A stretch of 64,000 bases of DNA, from assembly GCA_900540785.1 (NCBI GenBank), contig UQHF01000004.1:65106-129105 (forward strand). Direction: 5' to 3'. Numbering within the stretch: position 1 is the first letter of the stretch; the number at the start of each line of letters is the position of its first letter. The DNA is from an uncultured Blautia sp. GTDB taxonomy: Bacteria > Bacillota > Clostridia > Lachnospirales > Lachnospiraceae. Below the pieces are notes generated by a model. The model was not told the origin of the DNA and ran no database searches. It was given only the letters and a program-made list of their open reading frames with translations. The translations under genes were made by a program, and so were the position numbers. Shown here piece by piece: positions 33,332 through 41,776 of the stretch.

Positions 33332-34774
33332 TCAGCCTACTGGTACAAGGTCATCCACAACTGCGCCGGAAGCGTCTGTCTGGGTTTCTTCTGTTCCTTC
33401 CTCATAAGGAACCATCTCTCCCATTTCCTCCTCAGGAACGATCTCATCCGAAGAGCCTTCTCCTTCCATTGATTCCATATCTGCTGCCCCCATATCCTCG
33501 GACATATCAGACATCATGGCATTCATGGTCTGCTCCCCGCTTCCCACAACTGCGTCCATACCTTCCTCGAGCCCTTCTGCCGGGAAAGCAATACAGTCGT
33601 CCTCTGTCAGTCCGTCCACAATCTCATACTCAAGAAGTGCCTCATCATATTTTCCAAGTGTCACACTCCTCTTTTCCAGATGTTTTTTCTCATCTGCAAC
33701 CCACACATAAGGTTCTGCAGTATCTGCATCTGCAATGAAGAAATCACTGAGCCAGAGCCCTTCTTTTTTGTCGTTCTGTCCCTGGTCCGGTTCTATGTAA
33801 ACATGCTGTCCAAGCATAAGCCCTTCTGAGGTTTCAAGCTGCACATAAAAAGGATAGGAGCTTGAATTTGTCTGAGAATCTCCGCCTGTACTCATCATGC
33901 CGTACATATTGTTGCTGTCATCAGAAGCTGCGTTTTCCTGATCTACATTTCCCATTGTACCCTTCCATGTCTGCGTTTCATCTGCTCTGGAACGGATAAT
34001 TACCGGCTCTCCCGGTATGATATTCTGACGGTTCAGCTCATTGACCATACCTTTTACGCGGTAAGCTCCTGTGCTTAAAATCGTAATAAAAGCTCCGTTT
34101 TCTGAATTATCCATACCGGACATATAACTGCCTGACTCCTCCACAAGGGTATTTTCCACTGATTCTGATTCATCGCTGCTCATTTTGGAAGAATCGATTT
34201 TCTGAATGACACCGTCTATATCGCTTCTTACTTCTGTATTTAACATAGCATTTTCCAGCTTCTGAATTTCTGCAGCTTTGCTTTTCTGATCATATTCATT
34301 TTTCTTGAGATTCATTTTATTTGTTTCTATCTCAATGGTATAAGAAAGCTGGCTGTCTGCCTTTGCCTGTTTTTTTTCTTTTTCCAGAGTATTGATCTGC
34401 TGCTGGAGATTGACCGCCTCGTTTTTAAGCCTCTCCAGGTCAAGCTTTGCCTCCTGCAGATCCTCCTGAATGCTGCTTAGATCATATTCAAAAAGAAGCT
34501 GTCCCTGTTTGACTTCATCTCCTACTTTGACTTTAACTTCCTTTACCTTTCTGCCATTGTCAATTTTTACCTCCACAGTATCCTGTGGTTCTACAACTCC
34601 GGCATACCGGTTCTGCACACCAAGGTCATTTCCCATAAGGGTACTGATGGAGGATACATATACGGTATCTTCTCCTGAAGCCCCTGTCTGGCTGTTGTTA
34701 TAATAATACCAGCCTCCGGCTCCGGCTGCTGCCGCTATCACAATGCCTCCCACAACCAAAAAGCTTTTTTTCAT
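33332..34774 (-). CDS. HlyD/RND-type adaptor with an acidic, Met-rich C-terminal tail
   Basis: The 480-residue adaptor is the first gene of the exporter operon. The ATG at 34774 is chosen because GGAGGT lies 6 bases upstream. It has an N-terminal helix (VVGGIVIAAAAGAGGWYYY), lipoyl halves (VKVKVGDEVKQGQLLFEYD), a coiled-coil hairpin (~110-190) and a barrel domain. The last ~85 residues form an acidic tail with clustered methionines (MNAMMSDMSEDMGAADMESM) and Glu/Asp runs. This tail is not part of the family and could be a metal-binding or disordered segment. A second, larger adaptor follows after the ATPase gene. Confidence 0.85.
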   Translation of the reverse strand: MKKSFLVVGGIVIAAAAGAGGWYYYNNSQTGASGEDTVYVSSISTLMGNDLGVQNRYAGVVEPQDTVEVKIDNGRKVKEVKVKVGDEVKQGQLLFEYDLSSIQEDLQEAKLDLERLKNEAVNLQQQINTLEKEKKQAKADSQLSYTIEIETNKMNLKKNEYDQKSKAAEIQKLENAMLNTEVRSDIDGVIQKIDSSKMSSDESESVENTLVEESGSYMSGMDNSENGAFITILSTGAYRVKGMVNELNRQNIIPGEPVIIRSRADETQTWKGTMGNVDQENAASDDSNNMYGMMSTGGDSQTNSSSYPFYVQLETSEGLMLGQHVYIEPDQGQNDKKEGLWLSDFFIADADTAEPYVWVADEKKHLEKRSVTLGKYDEALLEYEIVDGLTEDDCIAFPAEGLEEGMDAVVGSGEQTMNAMMSDMSEDMGAADMESMEGEGSSDEIVPEEEMGEMVPYEEGTEETQTDASGAVVDDLVPVG

Positions 34775-34926
34775 GATAGTACCTCCAATAATCATTTAAC
34801 AGTCTCAAATTTTCTTTCTTATCATACCAGATTCTACAGCAAAATAAAAGCCTGTGGAAAAATCACTGCATTTTTCACAAATTTTTCATTCTTATTTTAT
34901 AAAAATCGTATATTTTTTATGCTTTT

Positions 34927-34955
34927 TTGACTTTCCGTTCATTTTCTGGTAAAAT
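34927..34955 (+). promoter_or_regulatory. Promoter of the duplicated-domain lipoprotein gene
   Basis: TTGACT (34927-34932), 17 bp, TAAAAT (34950-34955), 39 bp before the ATG. Confidence 0.75.
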
Positions 34956-34994
34956 AGGGCAGAACAATTTTTTATAGGAAAGGAAAGAACCCAT

Positions 34995-36086
34995 ATGAAG
35001 ATTGTGAAAGGTTTTCTTCCTGCGTTTCTGTTTGTCCTTATCCTCCTTATGGCAGGCTGTTCCCCTATGGGCAAATCAGATGTAAAGGAAGTAATTACCC
35101 GTGAACTGGATTTACTGAAAAATCTGGATTCGGAAAAAACTCAGGAATACGTTTCTTATAAGGAGCTGTTTCCTGCTGCAAAAGATATGGAACTGTCGGC
35201 TGAGGTGAAAGAAGTTTTTTCTCTTTTCTTCCGGAATTTTGATTATAAAATTCAGGAGATCCACATAGATAAAAAACAGAAAACAGCTTCCGCTTCTGTA
35301 AAGCTTTCCACACTCGATGCCAGAAGCCTGGCAGAAGACTTTGAAGCGTTGAGGCTCAAAACAGAAATTGAAGCGGCCGCCTCTTCCTCAGAAAATGCAG
35401 ACAGCAGTTATCACCTTTTAAACCAGCTTCTGAAAAAAAACAAATACGAAACAGTAGATGAAGTCTGTACCATGACCCTTCACTACAAAAATGACGTTTG
35501 GAAAATCGACCATTCAAACTCCCTGGAAAACGATCTGGTAGGAGGTCTGATCACGTATCTTGCAGATCCCGATATTCTTTCTCCTGAAGAAACTATGAAG
35601 GTTTATCTGAAAACACTGAAGAAGATGGATCTGGAAGAAATGAATAATTTTCTCGGCATTGAAAGTCTCCTTACAAGCGGAGACACTGCCAGAAGCGCCA
35701 TTGCTTCTGCTCTTGTAGAACAGGTACATACGAATTTCAATTACAAGATCACAGAAACCACAGTAAATGGATATACCGCTTCTGTGGAAGCCGAAATTAC
35801 TACCTTTGACAGCGACAGTATTTTAGATGCTTATCACGAAAAGCTGAATAACTATCTTGCCTCTGCTGACGCCGTGATTGACGGCTCGGAAAAGCGATAC
35901 CTGAAATCTTACGAGCTTCTTCTGGAAACCATTGAAGAAAATGAAGATACCATTACTGCCTCTGCTGCCTTCCACCTTGTAAATGACGGCGCTTCCTGGA
36001 AACTGAAAGATGCAAGCACAGAGCTTGGAAACGCCATTTTCGGAACACTTGTCACATCTCCCGTATCAGAGGAAGGTGAGGAATAA
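34995..36086 (+). CDS. Lipoprotein with two tandem NTF2/DUF4878-like domains
   Basis: The 363-residue protein has a signal peptide with lipobox LMAGC (Cys at residue 22). Two homologous halves follow: the first centred on FRNFDYKIQEIHIDKKQKTA, the second on VHTNFNYKITETTVNGYTAS. Each is followed by a similar VKLSTLDARSLAEDF / AEITTFDSDSILDAY strand-helix unit. This points to an internal duplication of a small cystatin/NTF2-like domain. A specific function is not recognised. It stands alone between two terminator-bounded operons. Confidence 0.75.
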   Translation: MKIVKGFLPAFLFVLILLMAGCSPMGKSDVKEVITRELDLLKNLDSEKTQEYVSYKELFPAAKDMELSAEVKEVFSLFFRNFDYKIQEIHIDKKQKTASASVKLSTLDARSLAEDFEALRLKTEIEAAASSSENADSSYHLLNQLLKKNKYETVDEVCTMTLHYKNDVWKIDHSNSLENDLVGGLITYLADPDILSPEETMKVYLKTLKKMDLEEMNNFLGIESLLTSGDTARSAIASALVEQVHTNFNYKITETTVNGYTASVEAEITTFDSDSILDAYHEKLNNYLASADAVIDGSEKRYLKSYELLLETIEENEDTITASAAFHLVNDGASWKLKDASTELGNAIFGTLVTSPVSEEGEE

Positions 36087-36093
36087 TTTTTAC

Positions 36094-36142
36094 AAAAAGA
36101 CAGAAACCGGAGAAATACCATCTCTCCGGTTTCTGTCTTTTT
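36094..36142. terminator. Strong bidirectional terminator
   Basis: A 20-bp perfect stem (36094-36113 with 36123-36142) is flanked by A and T runs, between the plus-strand lipoprotein gene and the minus-strand cls gene. Confidence 0.93.
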
Positions 36143-37547
36143 ACATAAGAGGTGCAAACAGCAGAAAAATACTTGCCATAATCTTCTCTTTCTGTGTTCT
36201 GTTCTGAAACATTTCCAATGTATATGGATTGCAGTGCAGAATGTCCTTTTCAAAAATTTCCCTGTATTGTTTCACAATCTCATTGGAATAAAAGACACCG
36301 CATACTTCATCATCTACCATAAGACTTCTCATATCCATATTTACAGAGCCAATACAGCAAAGCTCCTCATCAATCACCATCGTTTTGGCATGGATATACC
36401 CTTTGTATTTATATACCTCCATACCATATTCCAGAAGCTGTCCACAAAAATAATTTGTCACAGGATCAAGAAAAAAGCTTGCCTTTACGCCCGGAATCAT
36501 AAGCCTGATTTTTACTCCCGCCGCAGCCGCTGTTTTCAGCGCGTCCATCACAGACGCATCGGGAATAAAATATGGTGACTGAATGCGTATGGTCTTTTTG
36601 GCACTTCGTATCATACTGAGATAACACATTTTCACAGACTCTTTATCTGTATCTGCCCCTCCTGTAATAAACTGACACAGAGAATCTGACTTTTCGTATT
36701 TCTGAGGCGTCAGTCTGCGAATATCAGAAAGGGTACTGTCCCAGTCTCTTTTTCTTACTGCACACAGCCAGTCTGTAAGAAAATATTCATCAAGAACAGA
36801 AGTACACGCTCCTTCCAGTCGGACCTGGGTATCTCTCCAGGGATTTTTCTTTTTATCCATATTGGCATACTGTTTTCCAATATTCATTCCGCCAATATAG
36901 GAAATCTGATGGTCTATGGATACAATTTTTCTGTGGCTTCTGTAATGGGTAAAATACGGTTTTACACGGATCACCTTTCCATTTGCTTCTATAAGAGGGC
37001 GAAACATTTTCTGAGGAGTAGAAAGGTTTGCAATAAAATCGCACATCACCCACACATTTACTCCTTCTTTTGCCTTTTCCGTAAGAAGCTCCACCAGTTT
37101 TTCTCCCACTATGTCGTGATGAATGGTATAAAATTCAATATAAATGCTCTGCTTCGCATTTTGAATATCCTGAAAAAGTCTTTTATAATGACTCTTTCCA
37201 TCTGTTAAAAACTCTGCTTTATCGCAGCAGGTCAGACAGCTTCCATTATATGTGGAATTAAACCGGATTACCTGTACATCTTCCTCGGACAGCATATTTT
37301 CTTTTATATCAGAAGCTTCTGTAAGCATAAATCCGGAAGGATTCTTCAAAAGCCGTCTTTTTCTTAAAAATGCTGTCAGTTTTATGGCTGCCGTACTGCC
37401 AAAAACAAGATAAAGGATTGTCCCCGCATAGGGAAGACAGATCATCACAAATACCCAGAGAAGAGCTTCTGTGGGACTTTTCCGTTCTATAAAAATCACG
37501 GTCAAGATCATCAGAATATAAATAATAAATAACAGAGTATGAAACAC
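36141..37547 (-). CDS. cls: Cardiolipin synthase
   Basis: The 468-residue phospholipase-D-type enzyme joins two phosphatidylglycerol molecules into cardiolipin. Two N-terminal membrane helices are followed by two HKD motifs (HRKIVSIDHQISYIGG and HAKTMVIDEELCCIGS), both complete. It is the last gene of a long minus-strand series, 24 bp after pgsA, which makes its substrate precursor. The C-terminal residues run into the terminator stem. Confidence 0.94.
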   Translation of the reverse strand: MFHTLLFIIYILMILTVIFIERKSPTEALLWVFVMICLPYAGTILYLVFGSTAAIKLTAFLRKRRLLKNPSGFMLTEASDIKENMLSEEDVQVIRFNSTYNGSCLTCCDKAEFLTDGKSHYKRLFQDIQNAKQSIYIEFYTIHHDIVGEKLVELLTEKAKEGVNVWVMCDFIANLSTPQKMFRPLIEANGKVIRVKPYFTHYRSHRKIVSIDHQISYIGGMNIGKQYANMDKKKNPWRDTQVRLEGACTSVLDEYFLTDWLCAVRKRDWDSTLSDIRRLTPQKYEKSDSLCQFITGGADTDKESVKMCYLSMIRSAKKTIRIQSPYFIPDASVMDALKTAAAAGVKIRLMIPGVKASFFLDPVTNYFCGQLLEYGMEVYKYKGYIHAKTMVIDEELCCIGSVNMDMRSLMVDDEVCGVFYSNEIVKQYREIFEKDILHCNPYTLEMFQNRTQKEKIMASIFLLFAPLM

Positions 37548-37571
37548 GGCTCCCCCCCTCCTTCCCCTGTT

Positions 37572-38132
37572 CTATTTTTCTTCTTTCATTTTACGAAAAA
37601 CAGGAATATATAACAAAAGGGTGATCACCATCACTGCCATCATAACTGTGATCAGGATATTTACAAATATTTCCGGGAGCGCCGGGAATAAAAACAGTAC
37701 AAGAAGTCCCACAAATAAAAGGGCAGTACATACTTTTCCAAACCACATGGCTCCGTCAAGCATCTTTCCTTTTCTGAGGAAAAGAATCCCCATAATTCCC
37801 ATATATCCTTCTTTCACTGCCATAAGCGCGATCAGAAGCCACATAAGCGGATACCTTGTTGCAAGACACACAGCCAGAGCGGCGTGTGTCAGTTTATCTG
37901 CAACAGGGTCAAGGGCTTTTCCAAGCTCAGTTATCATGTTAAAGCGCCTTGCGATTTTTCCGTCAAATAAATCGGTCAGGCTGGAAATCAATACTACAAA
38001 AGCCGCCCACATATAATCTTCCCGGCTTTCTGCTGTAATGTAGAGATAGCAGAATACAGGAATCAGAAGAATACGGAAATATCCCATAATATTGGGAATG
38101 GAAAAAATTTCTTTTTTGCTGAATTTTTTCAT
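37572..38132 (-). CDS. pgsA: CDP-diacylglycerol--glycerol-3-phosphate 3-phosphatidyltransferase
   Basis: The 186-residue membrane enzyme makes phosphatidylglycerophosphate, the committed step to phosphatidylglycerol. The CDP-alcohol phosphotransferase motif is complete (DLFDGKIARR followed by GKALDPVADK). About five helices are visible. It starts 4 bp after aspS and precedes cls, pairing two successive lipid steps. Confidence 0.94.
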   Translation of the reverse strand: MKKFSKKEIFSIPNIMGYFRILLIPVFCYLYITAESREDYMWAAFVVLISSLTDLFDGKIARRFNMITELGKALDPVADKLTHAALAVCLATRYPLMWLLIALMAVKEGYMGIMGILFLRKGKMLDGAMWFGKVCTALLFVGLLVLFLFPALPEIFVNILITVMMAVMVITLLLYIPVFRKMKEEK

Positions 38133-38136
38133 ATCA

Positions 38137-39930
38137 TTATTCTTCTTCTGTCACATTTACATCAAGACCAAGTTCCTTTAACTGTGCCTCGTCTACCGGC
38201 TGCGGAGCTTTTGTCATAAGGCAGGACGCGTCTTTCACCTTCGGGAAGGCAATGACGTCACGAATGCTGTCCACCTTCGCCATCAGCATCACAAGACGGT
38301 CAAGACCATAAGCAAGTCCTGCGTGAGGCGGAACTCCGTATTTAAAGGCATCCAGAAGGAAACCGAACTGCTCATAGGCAGCCTCTTTTGTAAATCCAAG
38401 CGCCTCAAACATCTTCTCCTGAATATCATTCTGGTGGATTCGCACGCTTCCTCCGCCGATTTCATTTCCGTTTAATACGATGTCGTATGCTTTTGCGCGC
38501 ACCTTGCCCGGATCTGTTTCAAGAAGCGGAAGGTCTTCCTCCATAAGCATGGTAAACGGATGATGCATGGCTGTGAAACGATTCTCCTCTTCATTCCACT
38601 CAAGAAGCGGGAATTCTGTTACCCACACGAAACGATACTCGTTTTTATCAAGGATTTCCATCTGTTTTGCAAGCTCAAGACGAAGCGCTCCCAGTACGTC
38701 GTATACAAGCTTTGTCTTATCTGCTGCAAAGAGAAGAAGGTCACCTGGTTTTCCTTCCATTGCCGCTACAAGAGCGTCCATCTCTTCCTCTGTCATAAAT
38801 TTTGCAAAAGAAGATTTTCTTGTGCCGTCTTCTGCAATGGCAATGTAAGCAAGACCTTTTGCTCCGTATCCTTTTGCAAACTCTACCAGTTTATCAATCT
38901 TTTTACGCGGCATTGCACCCTGTCCTTCTGCATTGATACCACGCACGCTTCCTCCATTTTCAAGTGCTCCTGTAAATACTGCAAAGCCGCAGTCCTTTAC
39001 AATCTCACTCACATCATGAAGCTCCATTCCGAAGCGCATATCCGGTTTATCGGAACCGAAACGGTCCATTGCCTCCTGCCATGTGATTCTTTCGATTGGC
39101 AGCTTCACTTCCACTCCAAGCACCTCTTTAAACAGGAAGGCAAGGTATCTCTCATTTACATCAATGACATCGTCTACGTCCACAAAGGAAAGCTCCATGT
39201 CAATCTGTGTAAACTCCGGCTGACGGTCTGCGCGCAGGTCCTCATCACGGAAACATCTTGCAATCTGAATATAACGGTCGTATCCGGAACACATTAAAAG
39301 CTGCTTATAAAGCTGCGGAGACTGGGGAAGACCGTAAAAGCTGCCCGGGTGCACACGAGACGGCACAAGATAATCTCTCGCTCCCTCCGGAGTGCTCTTT
39401 CCAAGCATCGGTGTCTCGATCTCAAGAAAACCTTCTTTTGCAAAGAACTGTCTTGTGAGCATTGCCACCTGGCTCTTTAACATCATATTTCTCTGAAGAT
39501 CCGGTCTTCTTAAATCAAGATAACGATATTTCAGACGGATTTCATCTTTTGTCTTGCTGTTCTCCTCGATTGGGAAAGGAGGCACATCTGCCTCAGACAG
39601 AATGCGGAGGCTGTTTACACGAAGCTCGATCTCTCCTGTTGCAAGATTTTCGTTTACTGCACCGCCTCTCTTTTCCACAGTACCGGTTACTGCAATTACA
39701 AACTCACTGCGGAGATGTCCCGCTTTTTCAAATCCCTCTTCATCAATGCTGCCGTTTTCAAAAATAAGCTGCATGATCCCGGAACGGTCCCGAAGGTCAA
39801 CAAAGACAAGTCCGCCTTTGTTTCTTGCTTTCTGCACCCAGCCCATAAGGGTTACTTCGCTTCCGATCATCTCTTTTGTCACTTCTGCACAGCGGCATGT
39901 TCTGTGCAGTCCCTGCATACTTTCAGCCAT
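38137..39930 (-). CDS. aspS: Aspartyl-tRNA synthetase
   Basis: The 597-residue class II synthetase has an N-terminal OB-fold (VTLMGWVQKARNKGGLVFVD), class II motif 2 region (RCFRDEDLRADRQPEFTQID), the bacterial GAD insertion and motif 3 (GLAYGLDRLVMLM). It follows hisS by 21 bp. The sequence does not tell whether it is discriminating or also charges tRNA-Asn. Confidence 0.97.
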   Translation of the reverse strand: MAESMQGLHRTCRCAEVTKEMIGSEVTLMGWVQKARNKGGLVFVDLRDRSGIMQLIFENGSIDEEGFEKAGHLRSEFVIAVTGTVEKRGGAVNENLATGEIELRVNSLRILSEADVPPFPIEENSKTKDEIRLKYRYLDLRRPDLQRNMMLKSQVAMLTRQFFAKEGFLEIETPMLGKSTPEGARDYLVPSRVHPGSFYGLPQSPQLYKQLLMCSGYDRYIQIARCFRDEDLRADRQPEFTQIDMELSFVDVDDVIDVNERYLAFLFKEVLGVEVKLPIERITWQEAMDRFGSDKPDMRFGMELHDVSEIVKDCGFAVFTGALENGGSVRGINAEGQGAMPRKKIDKLVEFAKGYGAKGLAYIAIAEDGTRKSSFAKFMTEEEMDALVAAMEGKPGDLLLFAADKTKLVYDVLGALRLELAKQMEILDKNEYRFVWVTEFPLLEWNEEENRFTAMHHPFTMLMEEDLPLLETDPGKVRAKAYDIVLNGNEIGGGSVRIHQNDIQEKMFEALGFTKEAAYEQFGFLLDAFKYGVPPHAGLAYGLDRLVMLMAKVDSIRDVIAFPKVKDASCLMTKAPQPVDEAQLKELGLDVNVTEEE

Positions 39931-39951
39931 AATTTTCTATCCTCCTGATTT

Positions 39952-41208
39952 TTACATTCTGTCGCGGAAAAATTCCACGAACTCTGTATATCCTTCTGTC
40001 ATCATCTGTTCCTTCTGGAACTTCTTATTTTTCTTCATAATAGAAATGTTTACCTGTGTTCCTGTGCTTCTCTCTTCCTCTGCCTGCTTTAATATCGTAA
40101 GAAGCTTATCTGCCGGCATATTTTTCTCTATGAGATATGCTTTTTTGCCGTTCTTTGTTGGAACCTCATATCCTCTTTCCAGAAGAAGCATAACAATTCG
40201 CTCAAAGCCAATGGAAAAACCGCAGGCACATGTCTGATTTCCTGTGAATTTTCCGATCATTTCATCGTAACGTCCGCCGCCGCCTACGCTTCCGCCAAAC
40301 TCGTCCATTGCGATCTCAAAAATCGGCCCTGTGTAATAAGACATACCACGTACAAGTGTCGGGTCAAAGGACATTTTAAAATCTGCTGTCTTTACACTGT
40401 CCACTGTGGAAATAATGGTCTGAAGATCTTCTGCAACGCCCGGTTCCAGAACATCTTTTAATTTTTCTCCCAGGAAACGGACGCCTTCTGTATCGTTTGT
40501 CACCTCTTTGAACATTCCCAGGTATGTGTCGATGCTTTCCTCTGCAAATCCTTCTTTTTTCAGCTCCTCCGCTACGCCGTCCAGTCCGATTTTATCCATC
40601 TTATCCAGGATGATAAATACGGTATCGAAACTTTCTTCCGGGAAACCGCTGTATTTTGCCATTGCCTTTAATATCTTGCGGTCATTGATACGGATTGTAA
40701 AATTGTGGAAATCCAGTTTTCCAAGAAGCGTTGTTGTTGCAAGAACAAGCTCGATTTCCGCAAGGTAGGTCGGTTCTCCCAGAATATCAATGTCACACTG
40801 CATAAACTGACGGAAACGTCCTCTCTGGGGACGGTCGGCTCTCCACACGTTTCCCATCTGAAGGGCTTTAAAAGGAGCCGGAAGCTCGTTTGCATGGTTG
40901 GAGTAATATCTGGAAAGCGGAACCGTAAGATCATAGCGAAGCCCTGAGTCCACAAGGTCTGCTTCCTCCTTTGCCTCCTCAAGTTTTAATTTTTCTCCTC
41001 TTTTTAAAACCTTAAAGATCAGTTTCTCGTTTTCTCCGCCCTGCTTGCTGCAAAGATTTTCAATATGCTCCACACAGGGAGTTTCTATGGAAGAAAATCC
41101 AAATGTGCCGTATGTCTCCCGGATCATGTTCATCACATAATTTCGGATTTCCATCTCCCTGGGTAAAATATCTTTCATTCCGGTTACCGGTTTTTTCTTT
41201 AATGCCAT
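39952..41208 (-). CDS. hisS: Histidyl-tRNA synthetase
   Basis: The 418-residue class II synthetase shows GMKDILPREM, motif 2 (QMGNVWRADRPQRGRFRQF), the histidine-A signature LVRGMSYYTGPIFE and a C-terminal anticodon-binding domain. A strong AAGGAGG precedes the ATG. It overlaps the HD-GYP gene end by 10 bases. No T-box leader is present. Confidence 0.97.
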   Translation of the reverse strand: MALKKKPVTGMKDILPREMEIRNYVMNMIRETYGTFGFSSIETPCVEHIENLCSKQGGENEKLIFKVLKRGEKLKLEEAKEEADLVDSGLRYDLTVPLSRYYSNHANELPAPFKALQMGNVWRADRPQRGRFRQFMQCDIDILGEPTYLAEIELVLATTTLLGKLDFHNFTIRINDRKILKAMAKYSGFPEESFDTVFIILDKMDKIGLDGVAEELKKEGFAEESIDTYLGMFKEVTNDTEGVRFLGEKLKDVLEPGVAEDLQTIISTVDSVKTADFKMSFDPTLVRGMSYYTGPIFEIAMDEFGGSVGGGGRYDEMIGKFTGNQTCACGFSIGFERIVMLLLERGYEVPTKNGKKAYLIEKNMPADKLLTILKQAEEERSTGTQVNISIMKKNKKFQKEQMMTEGYTEFVEFFRDRM

Positions 41209-41774
41209 ATCTTTCCTCCTTTATTATGAACCACTCTCTGAAATGCAAGAAATACCTGCATATCAAAATTTTTTATTTCTTCTATCATAAGCTCCATCGC
41301 TGTTTCCATATCAAATGCCTGTCTGTACGGCCTGTCTGAGCGAAGGGCTGCAAACACATCGCATACTCTTAATATTCTGGCCCCCAGAGGAATGTCCTCG
41401 CCTGCCAGATTCGACGGATACCCTGTCCCGTCAAAATTTTCATGATGGTATAAAACACTTTTCAGTATAAAATCCGGATACCCCTGTTTTTTCAGTACCT
41501 CGTATCCAAGTGACGAGTGCATTCTCACATATTTCAGTTCCTCTATCACGAGAGGATCCTGCTCCTGCCCGTTAATATAGCCGGTCAGCTTCAGCTTTCC
41601 AATGTCGTGAAGCATACCTGCAACTGCCAGGTCATGACACACCTCCTCAGAGAGAGCCAGTTCCTTTGCCACCTCATATGCAAGATTGCTTACGTCCATA
41701 CCATGATGCAGCTCGGATTCCAGATCAAATTTAAGAATCCCCTTTTTTTCTGTTGTCGTCAATGCCGTCTCCAA
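41199..41774 (-). CDS. HD-GYP/HDIG-domain phosphohydrolase
   Basis: This ~191-residue protein consists of one HD domain: metal-binding HDIGKLKL, a later HSSLG and the HD-GYP signature HHENFDGTGYP. HD-GYP proteins hydrolyse cyclic-di-GMP or related dinucleotides, but here no sensor domain is attached and no cyclase is in the window. The frame opens at a GTG (41786), but AAAGGTGG lies at proper distance before a TTG at 41774, after the hemZ stop. The gene is coupled between hemZ and hisS. Confidence 0.82.
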   Translation of the reverse strand: METALTTTEKKGILKFDLESELHHGMDVSNLAYEVAKELALSEEVCHDLAVAGMLHDIGKLKLTGYINGQEQDPLVIEELKYVRMHSSLGYEVLKKQGYPDFILKSVLYHHENFDGTGYPSNLAGEDIPLGARILRVCDVFAALRSDRPYRQAFDMETAMELMIEEIKNFDMQVFLAFQRVVHNKGGKIWH

Positions 41775-41776
41775 AA

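Noticed and set aside
34796..34860. CTTAGAGA boxes upstream of the MacB-type efflux operon
   Set aside because: A TATGAT -10-like sequence is present, but I see no pair of 11-bp-spaced boxes, so this operon is not included in the proposed regulon.
38560..39297. Plus-strand open frame of 245 codons
   Set aside because: It is antisense to aspS, whose class II motifs are unmistakable, and is Cys/Phe/His-rich as expected of a shadow frame.
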